From: Phenylobacterium sp.
Lineage (GTDB): Bacteria; Pseudomonadota; Alphaproteobacteria; Caulobacterales; Caulobacteraceae
Direction of reading: 5' to 3'
NCBI RefSeq assembly: GCF_004297125.1
Contig: NZ_SCVD01000012.1
Location: 151,061-215,060, forward strand
DNA length: 64,000 nucleotides
The notes below the pieces were generated by a model, which was given only the letters and a program-made list of their open reading frames with translations, was not told the DNA's origin and did not search any database. The position numbers and the translations under genes are program-made. Below are positions 28,390 to 37,390 of the stretch, piece after piece; within the stretch, counting starts at the first letter, position 1, and each line of letters begins with the position of its first letter.

Positions 28390-29151
28390 ATGTTCCGTTT
28401 CGCTACATTCGCGGCCGCGACGGCCGTTGCGCTTACGCTGGCTGCGCCGGCTTCCGCCACGACCACCTTCAACCTCGGCGGTTCCAACACCACCTTGGCC
28501 ACCGGCGCCGCCCTGACCCAGACCAAGGACGGGATCACGATCAGCGCCACGGGCTACACCTTCGCCTCGTCGCCGATCACCTTTCAGAACCTGATGAGCG
28601 GCGCCGACGCCGCCACGGTCCTGTCGGGCCTGACCGCCAAGAGCATCCGCCGCGAAGCCACCGGGATTGGCGTGTGCTGGTCCGGCGAGGCGGGCAACCA
28701 GTGCAACCAGGTCGACGCCGACGGCCCGAACGAAATCCTGCGGATCGTGGTCTCGGAAGGCGTCTCGCTGCTGAGCGCCACCTTCGACCGCGTCGACAAC
28801 AACGACACCCTGAAGCTCTACGGCGTCACCATGGACGGCAAGCTGCAGCACCTGGGCTACGGCGGCATCTTCGATGGCGCCGGGACCAGCATGGGCGTCA
28901 CGGGCGCCAACGGCGGCGCGTGGCTCAGCGGTACGGGCGACGACCAGGTCTACCAGGTCAACCTGAACACCGCCGGCTACAAGGAATTCTGGTTCGGCAA
29001 CAACAACGACGCGGCCGACGGCTACCGCCTCGATTCGCTGACGGTGACCGCGGTTCCGGAGCCCACGACCTGGGCCCTGATGATCGGCGGCTTCGGCCTG
29101 GCGGGCGCGGCCCTGCGCCGTCGCCGCAGCCTTGCTGTGGCCATGGCCTAA
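28390..29151 (+). CDS. PEP-CTERM sorting-domain protein
   Basis: Exported protein of 253 residues. The signal peptide is residues 1–23 (MFRFATFAAATAVALTLAAP, cut after ASA). The mature part has a beta-rich segment (about 30–215) with two cysteines (GVCWSGEAGNQCNQVDADG) and polar repeats such as FDRVDNNDTLKLYGV. The tail AVPEPTTWALMIGGFGLAGA then ALRRRR is the PEPxxWA-CTERM signal for exosortase processing. The start is fixed by the signal peptide; the frame is open far upstream. It is divergent from comEC (62 bases) and 76 bases before gltX, with a GC-rich hairpin between. Confidence 0.9.
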   Translation: MFRFATFAAATAVALTLAAPASATTTFNLGGSNTTLATGAALTQTKDGITISATGYTFASSPITFQNLMSGADAATVLSGLTAKSIRREATGIGVCWSGEAGNQCNQVDADGPNEILRIVVSEGVSLLSATFDRVDNNDTLKLYGVTMDGKLQHLGYGGIFDGAGTSMGVTGANGGAWLSGTGDDQVYQVNLNTAGYKEFWFGNNNDAADGYRLDSLTVTAVPEPTTWALMIGGFGLAGAALRRRRSLAVAMA

Positions 29152-29176
29152 CACCCGCTCGGATCGCTGTGCTAAG

Positions 29177-29200
29177 AGGCGCCCCCTCGCGGGGGCGTCT
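29177..29200 (+). terminator. GC-rich hairpin after the PEP-CTERM gene
   Basis: AGGCGCCCCC and GGGGGCGTCT pair in a 10-base stem (one G–T) around TCGC, 26 bases past the stop codon and 28 bases before gltX. No T run follows, so termination would depend on Rho or be partial. Confidence 0.4.
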
Positions 29201-29227
29201 CCCCGCCGCAGCAATGTCCTGAGCGCC

Positions 29228-30637
29228 ATGACCAGCCGACCCGTCCGCACCCGCATCGCCCCCTCGCCTACCGGCATGATGCATATCGGGACGGCGCGGA
29301 CGGCCCTCTTCAACTTCCTCTACGCACGGCACACTGGCGGCCAGTTCCTGGTGCGCATCGAGGACACCGACCGCGAGCGCTCCACCGAGGCCAACGTCGA
29401 AGTGATCTTCGAGGGCCTGAAGTGGCTGGGCCTGGAAGCCGACGAACCGCCCGTGTTCCAGTTCGCCCGGGCCGACCGGCATCGCGAAGCCGTGGCCGAG
29501 CTGCTGGAACGCGGCCAGGCCTATCGCGACTACATGCTGCCGGAGGAGCTGGAGGCCGAGCGGGAAGCCGCCCGCGCCGAGGGCCGCGTCGTCCGTTCGC
29601 CCTGGCGCGACGCCGACCCGTCGACCTGGCCGGACCGTCCCTACGCCGTGCGCCTGAAGAGCCCGCTGGACGGCGAGACCATCGTCGCCGACGCGGTGAA
29701 GGGCGACGTGAAGTTCCAGAACGCGAGCCTGGACGACCTGATCCTGCTGCGCTCGGACGGCAACCCCACCTATAATCTCGCCGTCGTCGTCGACGACCAC
29801 GACATGGGCATCACCCACGTGATCCGCGGCGACGACCACCTGAACAACGCGGCCCGCCAGACGATCATCTACCAGGCCCTCGACTGGGAGATCCCGGTCT
29901 GGGCGCACCTCCCGCTGATCCACGGTCCGGACGGGGCGAAGCTGTCGAAACGGCACGGCGCCCAGGCGGTGAGCGAGTTCGACGACATGGGCTACCTGCC
30001 CGAAACCCTGCGCAACTACCTGGCCAAGCTGGGCTGGGGCCACGGGGACGACGAGATCTTCTCGGACGAGCAGGCCATCGCCTGGTTCGATATCATCGAC
30101 GTGGTCAGCGCCCCGGCCCGCCTGGACTGGGCCAAGCTCAATCACCTCAACAACCACTATATCCGGCAGGCCGACCCGGCCCGGCTGGCCGCCCTGGTCG
30201 CCAGGATCCTGCGGAGCCGCGACGTGAAGCTGCGCCAAGGCGACGAGACCCTGATCGCGCGGACCATCCCGTTCGTCCGCGACGGGGCGAAGACGACCCT
30301 GGAGCTCGCCGACGCCGTGGTGTTCGTGCTGAAGACCCGGCCGCTGGAGCTGACCGAGAAGACCCGCGCCCAGTTGGCCGAAGAGGAGACTGGCGCTCGC
30401 TTCGTTCGTCTTCGCGCTGCGCTTGCGAAGGTGGCCGACTGGAGCGTGTCCGGCCTGGAAGACGCCCTGCGCGCCTTCGCGGAATCCGAAGGCGTCGGGC
30501 TCGGCAAGATCGGCCCCGCGCTACGCGGCATCCTCTCGGGCGGCGCCCCCGCGCCGGACCTCGCCGGCGCCATGACGGCGCTCGGCCGCGACGAGAGTCT
30601 GGGGCGTATCGACGATGCGCTTTCGCTCCTCGCGTAA
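29228..30637 (+). CDS. gltX: Glutamate--tRNA ligase
   Basis: Class I aminoacyl-tRNA synthetase, 469 residues. The HIGH-type motif is in RIAPSPTGMMHIGTARTALFN and the KMSKS-type loop is GAKLSKRHGAQ. The catalytic domain (to about residue 300) is followed by the helical anticodon-binding domain. The start at 29228 is where similarity begins; the frame is open 32 codons further up. Alphaproteobacteria often carry two GltX copies, one of which may serve other tRNAs; this window shows one, so discriminating or not cannot be judged. gltA follows after 52 bases. Confidence 0.95.
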   Translation: MTSRPVRTRIAPSPTGMMHIGTARTALFNFLYARHTGGQFLVRIEDTDRERSTEANVEVIFEGLKWLGLEADEPPVFQFARADRHREAVAELLERGQAYRDYMLPEELEAEREAARAEGRVVRSPWRDADPSTWPDRPYAVRLKSPLDGETIVADAVKGDVKFQNASLDDLILLRSDGNPTYNLAVVVDDHDMGITHVIRGDDHLNNAARQTIIYQALDWEIPVWAHLPLIHGPDGAKLSKRHGAQAVSEFDDMGYLPETLRNYLAKLGWGHGDDEIFSDEQAIAWFDIIDVVSAPARLDWAKLNHLNNHYIRQADPARLAALVARILRSRDVKLRQGDETLIARTIPFVRDGAKTTLELADAVVFVLKTRPLELTEKTRAQLAEEETGARFVRLRAALAKVADWSVSGLEDALRAFAESEGVGLGKIGPALRGILSGGAPAPDLAGAMTALGRDESLGRIDDALSLLA

Positions 30638-30689
30638 AGGGGTATAAGCCCCAACGATTGTTTCATCTCGCAGCCGCGAAAGGGGTCCC

Positions 30690-31970
30690 ATGGGCGATAC
30701 GGCGAAGTTCGAAATCGACGGCAAATCGGTCGAGCTCCCGGTGCAGCGCGGCACGGACGGCCCGGCGGTCGTCGATATCCGCAAGCTCTACGCGGAAGCC
30801 GACGTCTTCACCTACGACCCGGGGTTCACCTCGACCGCATCCTGCGAAAGCAAGATCACCTTCATCGACGGCGACAAGGGCGTTCTGCTGCACCGCGGCT
30901 ACCCGATCGACGAGCTGGCCGAGCAGTCCAGCTTCCTGGAGGTCTGCTACCTCCTGCTGCACGGCGAGCTGCCGAAGGCCGCGGAATTCGCGGAGTTCGA
31001 CAAGAACATCACCTACCACACGATGCTGCACGAGCAGTTCGATCGCTTTTTCCAGGGCTTCCGTCGGGATGCTCACCCGATGGCGATCATGGTGGGCGCT
31101 GTCGGCGCGCTGTCGGCCTTCTATCACGACAGCACCAACGTCGATGATCCCGAGCAGCGGATGATCTCCGCGCACCGGATGATCGCCAAGATGCCGACCA
31201 TCGCGGCGCGGGCCTTCAAGTATTCGCGCGGGCAGCCGTTCGTATACCCGCGCAACGACCTGTCCTACGCCGAGAACTTCCTGCGCATGTGCTTCTCGGT
31301 CCCGGCCGAGGACTGGAAGCCCAATCCGGTCCTCACCAAGGCCATGGACCGCATCTTCATCCTGCACGCCGACCACGAGCAGAACGCATCGACCTCGACC
31401 GTCCGCCTGGCCGGCTCGTCGGGCGCCAATCCGTTCGCCTGCATCGCGGCGGGCATCGCCTCGCTCTGGGGCCCCAAGCACGGCGGCGCGAACGAAGAAG
31501 CGCTGAACATGCTCAAGGAGATCGGCACCGTCGATCGCATCCCCGAGTTCGTCCAAGGCGTGAAGGACCGGCGCTACCTGCTGATGGGCTTCGGCCACCG
31601 GGTCTACAAGAATTACGACCCGCGCGCCAAGGTGATGCAGCAGACCTGCCACGAAGTGCTGGACGAGGTGGGCCACGGCGACGACCCGCTGCTGAAGGTG
31701 GCCATGGAGCTCGAAAAGATCGCGCTCAACGACCCCTTCTTCATCGAGCGCAAGCTCTATCCGAACGTCGACTTCTACTCCGGCATCACGCTGCGCGCCC
31801 TGGGCTTCCCGCCCGAGATGTTCACCGTGCTGTTCGCGCTGGCCCGCACCGTGGGCTGGATCGCCCAGTGGAAGGAAATGATCGAGGATCCGTCGCAGAA
31901 GATCGGCCGTCCGCGCCAGATCTACACTGGCGCCCCGTTGCGCACCTACACGAGCGTCGACAAGCGCTAG
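30690..31970 (+). CDS. gltA: Citrate synthase
   Basis: Type II citrate synthase of 426 residues, first step of the TCA cycle (acetyl-CoA + oxaloacetate). Key segments are [20 protein letters not shown] at the N-terminus, [20 protein letters not shown] (catalytic His), [17 protein letters not shown] (catalytic His) and YPNVDFYSG (catalytic Asp). The N-terminal extension is that of the hexameric, NADH-sensitive bacterial form. The unit likely has its own promoter in the gap after gltX. A short hairpin at 31969–31985 spans its stop codon. Confidence 0.97.
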   Translation: MGDTAKFEIDGKSVELPVQRGTDGPAVVDIRKLYAEADVFTYDPGFTSTASCESKITFIDGDKGVLLHRGYPIDELAEQSSFLEVCYLLLHGELPKAAEFAEFDKNITYHTMLHEQFDRFFQGFRRDAHPMAIMVGAVGALSAFYHDSTNVDDPEQRMISAHRMIAKMPTIAARAFKYSRGQPFVYPRNDLSYAENFLRMCFSVPAEDWKPNPVLTKAMDRIFILHADHEQNASTSTVRLAGSSGANPFACIAAGIASLWGPKHGGANEEALNMLKEIGTVDRIPEFVQGVKDRRYLLMGFGHRVYKNYDPRAKVMQQTCHEVLDEVGHGDDPLLKVAMELEKIALNDPFFIERKLYPNVDFYSGITLRALGFPPEMFTVLFALARTVGWIAQWKEMIEDPSQKIGRPRQIYTGAPLRTYTSVDKR

Positions 31971-31985
31971 CGAACGACGTTCGCT
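31969..31985 (+). terminator. Short hairpin spanning the gltA stop codon
   Basis: AGCGAAC-GAC-GTTCGCT, a perfect 7-base stem with a 3-base loop starting within the TAG stop codon. No T run follows; a weak or Rho-assisted 3' end is the most that can be said. Confidence 0.3.
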
Positions 31986-32064
31986 CGGGAGTTGCATCCC
32001 GCCGCAGGACTCCTAAGGATGGCGTCGGAACCGCTCCGGTTCGGCCATCTGAAGGAGGCCTGTC

Positions 32065-32388
32065 ATGCCGTTCATGGCGATCTATCGTCGCGACGACATC
32101 TCCGCTGCTGAGTACGACAAGTTCCGCGCGGCCGTTCCCCTCGAGGCGGCGCCGCTGGGGTCGCTCTCGCACATCCATGCGCGCCTGGGTGACGAGTTCG
32201 TGAGCATCGACGTCTGGGAAGACGCGGAAGCCCTGGCCGCCTTCAACAAGGACGTCCTGAAGCCCGCGACCGAGGCCCTGGGCCACGCGTTCGTCGATCC
32301 CCAGATCGTTGAGGTCGAGACCTTCGTGGTGACGCCCGCCACCAACGCTTACGGGCTTCCCTTCGTGCAGGTCGCGGAACCTGCCTGA
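32065..32388 (+). CDS. Small conserved protein, dimeric alpha/beta-barrel-like
   Basis: Protein of 107 residues beginning MPFMAIYRRDDISAAEYDKF, with a strand-helix-strand pattern (FVSIDVWEDAEALAAFNKDV) like that of the ABM/stress-responsive alpha-beta-barrel fold. AAGGAGG lies just upstream of the ATG. It stands alone between gltA and the convergent lpxB. Members of this fold include small monooxygenases and proteins of unknown role; no catalytic residue can be assigned. Confidence 0.7.
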   Translation: MPFMAIYRRDDISAAEYDKFRAAVPLEAAPLGSLSHIHARLGDEFVSIDVWEDAEALAAFNKDVLKPATEALGHAFVDPQIVEVETFVVTPATNAYGLPFVQVAEPA

Positions 32389-32394
32389 CGGCGG

Positions 32395-33558
32395 TCAGGA
32401 GCCGAGTGCGGCCAGCACGGCGTCGGCCGCGGCCTCGTTCGGGTCCGGTCCGCCGCGACCCATCTTGATCAGCGCCGCGGACTGACGTTCGACCTGGCGC
32501 TGGCGCAGATCGTGGTTGTCGAGCCTGAGCGCGACCTCGCGCGCCAGATTCGGGCCGTTGCACTCGTCCTGGATCAGTTCCGGGGCGACGAAGTCCTGCG
32601 CGGCGATGTTGAACAGCGTCACCCACTTCGTGCGGATCAGCCGCTTCAGGATGGCGTAGGTCACGGGCGCCAAGCGGTAGCCCACCACCATGGGCACGCC
32701 GGCCACGGCCAGTTCGGTCGTCACGGTGCCGGAGCAGGCCAGCGCCACGGTGGCGGCTTTCATGGCGTCTCGCTTGGCGCTCTCGCCTTCGACCACATGC
32801 GCGCGGTGCGGCCAGCCGGCGACCCGCGCCTTCACCAGTTCGGCCACCGTGGGCGCGGCGGGCACGACCACATGGAGGTCCGGCCGTTCCGCCTTCAGCC
32901 GGCGCACGGCGTCTTCGAACGCCGGCAGCACGCGCTCGATCTCGGACGGGCGGCTGCCGGGCAGCACCAGCAGCATCGGTTCGTCCGGCCCCGCCCCGAT
33001 CTCCCGCCGCAACCGCGCCGGGTCGGCCGCGCTGAAGGCGATCGCCAGGGTGGAATCGCCGACCAGCACGGTCCTCAGACCCTCGCGCTCGAAGGCCGGC
33101 GCGTCGAAGGCGTGGATGGTGAGCAGCAGGTCGAACCACTGGGCGGCGGTGCGCGCCCGCCCGGGCCGCGACGCCCAGACCTGCGGAGCGACATACTTGA
33201 CCAGCGGCAGCTTCGGATCCTGACGCCGCAACCGCTGGGCGACGCGCAGGGTGAAGCCCCAGGAATCGATCAGCACCGCCACGTCGGGCTTCTCACGCGC
33301 CGCCAAGGCCGCCGTCTCGTCGGCGCGGCGCACCACCTTCGGATAGGCCAGCAGGCCCTCCAGCAGCCCGAAGATCGACAGGTCGGAGATGTCGAACGGG
33401 CTCTCGACACCCTCGGCCCGCATCCGGGCCCCGCCGACGCCCACGAACCGGACACCCTCGCCCAGCCGTCGCTTCAGCGCCCGCGCCAGCCCCGCCCCCC
33501 GGTCGTCGCCCGAGGCCTCGGCCGCCACCAGCATCACGGTGAGCGGCCGGCCAGTCAT
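32395..33558 (-). CDS. lpxB: Lipid-A-disaccharide synthase
   Basis: Glycosyltransferase (GT19) of 387 residues joining UDP-diacylglucosamine and lipid X to the lipid A disaccharide. Family segments are LMVAAEASGDDRGAGLARALK-type start (VAAEASGDDRGAGLA), FVGVGGARMRAEGVES, YVAPQVWASRPGR, MLLVLPGSRPSEIERVLP and ALACSGTVTTELAVAGVPMV. It is the last gene of the long lipid A/outer-membrane cluster and overlaps lpxI by 4 bases. Confidence 0.96.
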   Translation of the reverse strand: MTGRPLTVMLVAAEASGDDRGAGLARALKRRLGEGVRFVGVGGARMRAEGVESPFDISDLSIFGLLEGLLAYPKVVRRADETAALAAREKPDVAVLIDSWGFTLRVAQRLRRQDPKLPLVKYVAPQVWASRPGRARTAAQWFDLLLTIHAFDAPAFEREGLRTVLVGDSTLAIAFSAADPARLRREIGAGPDEPMLLVLPGSRPSEIERVLPAFEDAVRRLKAERPDLHVVVPAAPTVAELVKARVAGWPHRAHVVEGESAKRDAMKAATVALACSGTVTTELAVAGVPMVVGYRLAPVTYAILKRLIRTKWVTLFNIAAQDFVAPELIQDECNGPNLAREVALRLDNHDLRQRQVERQSAALIKMGRGGPDPNEAAADAVLAALGS

Positions 33559-34394
33559 GATGGATCCGGCTCGACGCCCAGGATGAACACGCCCAGCTCA
33601 TCGGCGAGCGCGATGGTCGCCTCGCGGTCCAGCACCAGCAGCCGCCCCGCCTCGCCGGCGATCCCCGCCAGGCCCGCGCGCGCGACGCCCTGCACCGTGG
33701 CGAGGCCGATGGTCGGCAGGTCCACCCGGGTTTCCTGGATCGGCTTCGGCGCCTTGGCGAGCACGCCCACGCCGGCGCCGGGCCGCCCCCTCAGGTGCCC
33801 CGGCAGATCGGCCACCCGCGCCAGGAGGGCGTCGGTCCCTTCCTGCGCCTCCACGGCCAGCACCAGGCCATTGGCGACGACGCTGGCCTGGCCCACGTCC
33901 AGCGCACCGATGGCCCGCGCCACCCTGAGGGCGTGACGGGCGTCGGCCATGTCTTCGTCACCGGGCGCATGGCGGCCCAGCAGACCGGCGGGCAGCGACA
34001 GGTCTTCCATGACGTCGTGCGCGCCTTCGACCGCGAAGCCTTCCTTCTCGAACTCGTCCACCAGCACCCGCAGCAGGGCGTCGTCGCCCTTGCGCGCGCT
34101 GGCGATGACCTTCGGCAGGAGCATGAGCCCGCGCAGGTCGGGCACGAGGCTGGTGAAATCCGGCCGCGCCACATTTCCCGCCAGGCAGATCGAGCGGCAG
34201 CCGGCCCGCTTCAGCGCCTTCATGCACTTGCCGATCTCGGCCAACCCGACCTCGGCGCCGGCATAGGGCGACAGGCCCGTGCCGGCGAACCCTTTCAGCC
34301 GGATCACGAACAGCGGCCGGCCCGAACGCTCGCAATGCTGGGCGATCTCCACCGGCAGGCCACCGCCGCCGGCGATCAGGCCCAGCTTGTTCAT
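33555..34394 (-). CDS. lpxI: UDP-2,3-diacylglucosamine diphosphatase LpxI
   Basis: Hydrolyses UDP-2,3-diacylglucosamine to lipid X, the step between LpxD and LpxB. It has 279 residues (DUF1009 family): [20 protein letters not shown], then KALKRAGCRSICLAGNV, and near the end ETRVDLPTIGLATVQGVA with a final strand. LpxI replaces the unrelated LpxH in most alphaproteobacteria. The start at 34394 is chosen because it forms TGATG with the lpxA stop and begins at the family's N-terminus; the frame stays open far upstream through lpxA. Confidence 0.95.
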   Translation of the reverse strand: MNKLGLIAGGGGLPVEIAQHCERSGRPLFVIRLKGFAGTGLSPYAGAEVGLAEIGKCMKALKRAGCRSICLAGNVARPDFTSLVPDLRGLMLLPKVIASARKGDDALLRVLVDEFEKEGFAVEGAHDVMEDLSLPAGLLGRHAPGDEDMADARHALRVARAIGALDVGQASVVANGLVLAVEAQEGTDALLARVADLPGHLRGRPGAGVGVLAKAPKPIQETRVDLPTIGLATVQGVARAGLAGIAGEAGRLLVLDREATIALADELGVFILGVEPDPS

Positions 34395-35191
34395 CAGACT
34401 TCGCGTTCCGGCAGGCAGAGCGGCCGGCTGGCGTCGGCGCGGATGAAGTCGATGATCTCCATCACCGGGGCCGAGTGGCCGAAGGTGCTGGCGGTGTCTT
34501 CGATCCGCTCTTGGAAGGTGCCTTCCTCGGCGAACAGCAGCCGGTAGGCCGAGCGCAGCTCGCCGATCGTCTCGCGCCCGAAGCTGCGGCGCTTCAGGCC
34601 GACCAGGTTCAGGCCCTCGAGGTGGGCGTGGTTGCCCCAGACCAGGCCGTAGGGGATCACGTCCTTGGTCACCGCGGCCAGGCCGCCGATGAAGGAATAG
34701 CGGCCGACGCGGCAGTACTGGTGCACGGCCGCCAGGCCGCTCACCATCACGAAGTCGCCGACCTGGACGTGGCCGCCCAGGGTGGCGGAGTGGGCCAGGA
34801 TCACATTGTCGCCCACGGTGCAGTCGTGGCCGACGTGGCTGGTCGCCATGAACATGCCGTCGTCGCCCACCCGCGTCACGGCCCCACCATCCGGCGTGCC
34901 GATGTGCATGGTGACGTGCTCCCACATCTTGTTGCGGTCGCCGATCACCAGTTCAGTGGGTTCGCCCTTGTAGCCGGTGTGATGCGGCGGCCCGCCAAGG
35001 TTGGCGAAGTTGCGCACCGAACAGTCCTCGCCGATCGTCACGCGGTTCTCGATCACCACATGCGACAGGATCTGGGTGCGCGCGCCGATGCGGGCGTGCT
35101 CGCCGATGATGGAATAAGCCCCGACGCTGACGCCCTCGGCCAGCTCTGCGCCCTTGGCCACCAGCGCGGTGGGATGGATCTCGACGCTCAA
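34394..35191 (-). CDS. lpxA: UDP-N-acetylglucosamine acyltransferase
   Basis: First enzyme of lipid A synthesis, 265 residues. Left-handed beta-helix of hexapeptide repeats ([34 protein letters not shown]). The catalytic histidine is H122 in [16 protein letters not shown] and the loop [20 protein letters not shown] is the usual one. The start is a TTG at 35191, 5 bases after the fabZ stop, because the protein must begin MSVEIHPTA; no ATG or GTG fits. Its stop overlaps the lpxI start by one base. Confidence 0.93.
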   Translation of the reverse strand: MSVEIHPTALVAKGAELAEGVSVGAYSIIGEHARIGARTQILSHVVIENRVTIGEDCSVRNFANLGGPPHHTGYKGEPTELVIGDRNKMWEHVTMHIGTPDGGAVTRVGDDGMFMATSHVGHDCTVGDNVILAHSATLGGHVQVGDFVMVSGLAAVHQYCRVGRYSFIGGLAAVTKDVIPYGLVWGNHAHLEGLNLVGLKRRSFGRETIGELRSAYRLLFAEEGTFQERIEDTASTFGHSAPVMEIIDFIRADASRPLCLPEREV

Positions 35192-35196
35192 GGGAT

Positions 35197-35667
35197 TCAG
35201 GTCTCCACGACCATGGCGGCGAACTCGCACTCGGCGGCGACCTTGTCCCCGACGATCGCCTGGCCGGCGAACTTGAAGACGTCGCCGCGGTGGCGAACCA
35301 CCCTCACCGGCATCCGTACGACGTCGCCCGGCCGCACCGGGGCGCGGAACCGGCAGTTGTCGGCGGACATGAAGAAGATCGCCTTTCCGGTGGTGTCGAC
35401 TTCCAGCGACTTGGACATCAGCACCGCGCCGGTCTGGGCCATGGCCTCGATCAGCAGGACGCCCGGCATCACCGGATAGTTCGGGAAGTGCCCCTGGAAG
35501 AACGGCTCGTTCACCGTCACGCATTTGATGCCGACGATGGACTCGTTCTGCTTGTACTCCTCGCAGCGGTCCACGAGCAGCATGGGGTAGCGGTGCGGGA
35601 TCCGCGCCAGCACCTCGGTGATGTCGATGACGGTGGGATCGCTCTCCACCGGCGCCTTGCGCGTCAT
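35197..35667 (-). CDS. fabZ: 3-hydroxyacyl-[acyl-carrier-protein] dehydratase FabZ
   Basis: Hot-dog-fold dehydratase of fatty-acid elongation, 156 residues. The catalytic pair is H60 in [14 protein letters not shown] and E74 in [12 protein letters not shown] 12-residue N-terminal extension precedes the family start [19 protein letters not shown]. It lies between lpxD and lpxA as in most proteobacteria, tying fatty-acid supply to lipid A. Confidence 0.97.
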   Translation of the reverse strand: MTRKAPVESDPTVIDITEVLARIPHRYPMLLVDRCEEYKQNESIVGIKCVTVNEPFFQGHFPNYPVMPGVLLIEAMAQTGAVLMSKSLEVDTTGKAIFFMSADNCRFRAPVRPGDVVRMPVRVVRHRGDVFKFAGQAIVGDKVAAECEFAAMVVET

Positions 35668-35676
35668 GCCTCTCCC

Positions 35677-36681
35677 CTACCCCTTCCGGCTCGCCATGCG
35701 GGCCAGCCAGGCGGTCTCTTTCAGCCAATGGCGGATCGGACGCGCGGGCATGCCGCCCCAGGTCTCGCCCGCCGGAATATCCTTCATCACCCCGGCCGCC
35801 GCGCCGACACGGGCGCCCGTTCCGATGGTCACATGGTCGGCCACCCCGGCGCGCCCGCCGAACTGGGCGCCGTCGCCGATCGTCACGCTGCCGGAGATGC
35901 CGGTGTGAGCGGCCATGACGCAGTTACGTCCCACGCGGACGTTGTGGGCGATCTGCACTAGGTTGTCGATCTTGGTGTTCTCGCCGATCACGGTGTCGTC
36001 GAAGGCGCCCCGGTCGATGGTGGTGTTGGCGCCGATCGAGACTCCGTCCTGGATGATCACCCGCCCCAGCTGGGGGATGTCGATCAGGCCCTTGGCTCCG
36101 GCCGTGGCCCCGAATCCCGGCTCGCCGATCCGGGCGCCGGCCAGGATCTTCACCCGGTCGCCGATAAGGGCGAAGCCGATGGTGACGTTCGGGGCGATGT
36201 CGCAGTCGCGGCCGATAGCGACCCCCGGGCCGATCGTCGTGTTGGCGCCGATCCGTGTGCCTCGGCCGATCTGCGCCGCGGGCCCGATCACGGCGCCAGG
36301 ACCCAGCACGACGCCCGCCTCCAGCACCGCGTCGGGCGCCACGGCCTGCGCGCCGGCGCCCCGCGGCCGATGCAGCCGCTGGGCCGCCAGCGCATACGCG
36401 CCCTGCGGATTGGCCACGGTCAGGACCACGCAGTCCGCCGGGGCCAGCGCCTCCAGGCCCGGGGGCAGGAAGCAGGCCGCCGGCCGGGCTTCGGCCAACG
36501 CCTGGGCGTACTTGCGCTCCGCCAGGAAAGTGACGGTCTCGGGTCCCGCGTGCGCCAGGACGGCGACGCGGCTCACCAGCCGCTCGGCCGCGCCCGCGTC
36601 GGCGAGCACGGCCCCGGTCAGGGTCGCAAGCTCGCCCAAGGAAGCTGGGCCGAGATCCTCGAAGAAGCGCGGGTCGGGCAT
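35677..36681 (-). CDS. lpxD: UDP-3-O-acylglucosamine N-acyltransferase
   Basis: Third enzyme of lipid A synthesis, 334 residues. The N-terminal uridine-binding domain (to about residue 100) contains [18 protein letters not shown]. The hexapeptide-repeat beta-helix follows ([20 protein letters not shown] and [20 protein letters not shown] with the catalytic histidine), and a C-terminal helix ends the protein. It sits 9 bases before fabZ and 38 bases after the OmpH/Skp gene. Confidence 0.96.
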   Translation of the reverse strand: MPDPRFFEDLGPASLGELATLTGAVLADAGAAERLVSRVAVLAHAGPETVTFLAERKYAQALAEARPAACFLPPGLEALAPADCVVLTVANPQGAYALAAQRLHRPRGAGAQAVAPDAVLEAGVVLGPGAVIGPAAQIGRGTRIGANTTIGPGVAIGRDCDIAPNVTIGFALIGDRVKILAGARIGEPGFGATAGAKGLIDIPQLGRVIIQDGVSIGANTTIDRGAFDDTVIGENTKIDNLVQIAHNVRVGRNCVMAAHTGISGSVTIGDGAQFGGRAGVADHVTIGTGARVGAAAGVMKDIPAGETWGGMPARPIRHWLKETAWLARMASRKG

Positions 36682-36719
36682 GAATCGCGTTTTAGGCGGA
36701 CTCGGCCCGCGCGTCGCCC

Positions 36720-37385
36720 TTAGCGGCGCGGCGCAGCGGCCGCGGGCGCCGCCGCGGTCGGAGTCGGCGTGTCGAGCCGCTCGCGATCAAACGTGAACTG
36801 GGTGATCTTGGCGTTCAGCGCGGTCACCACCTGGGGGGTGATGTCCGAAGCCGGGTTGCCCAGGATGATCGAGTTGCGGTTGATGAGCATCGAGCACTGC
36901 TTGGCCTGATAGGCTTGGCGGATCAGCGGCTCCATCTCGGTGCCGACGCGGTTGACCGCCTTCTGCTCGGTCGCCTGGATCTCGCGGTCGCGCTGCTGGG
37001 CCTTGCGCTGCAGCGAGTTGGCGCGGACCTGCAGGGCCGCCGCCCGCTGTTCCAGGGTGTTCTGGTCCAGGGTGGCGCGCTGGCCGTCGAGCGCCTTGGC
37101 GTCGTTGTCGATCGCGGTCTTCTCGGCGTTCAGCTCGGCGTTCACCTGAGCCACCAGCTGTTGCAGGCGGGTGTTGACGAACTTGCCCACGGTCGAGGCG
37201 CCGATGGCGTTCTCCACCGAGACGATGCAGAGGCCGGGCACGGGCGCGCCATGGGTCACCGCGGGCGCCGCCGCGGCAGGGGCTGCGGCCGGCGCGGCGG
37301 CCGGCTGTTGTGCGAAGGCGGGAGCCGCGCTGGTAAGCACGAGGGCCACGGCGCTACCGGCCGCGGCGAGTGTCTTGAAAGTCAT
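36720..37385 (-). CDS. skp: OmpH/Skp family periplasmic chaperone
   Basis: Outer-membrane protein chaperone of 221 residues. A signal peptide (residues 1–25, ending SAAPAFA) precedes an Ala/Pro stretch. The OmpH core follows ([20 protein letters not shown], then a long helical pair about 75–170 rich in Gln, Glu and Lys, and [20 protein letters not shown]). The C-terminus is Ala/Pro rich. It lies 5 bases after bamA, its functional partner. Confidence 0.9.
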   Translation of the reverse strand: MTFKTLAAAGSAVALVLTSAAPAFAQQPAAAPAAAPAAAAPAVTHGAPVPGLCIVSVENAIGASTVGKFVNTRLQQLVAQVNAELNAEKTAIDNDAKALDGQRATLDQNTLEQRAAALQVRANSLQRKAQQRDREIQATEQKAVNRVGTEMEPLIRQAYQAKQCSMLINRNSIILGNPASDITPQVVTALNAKITQFTFDRERLDTPTPTAAAPAAAAPRR

Positions 37386-37390
37386 GTGTT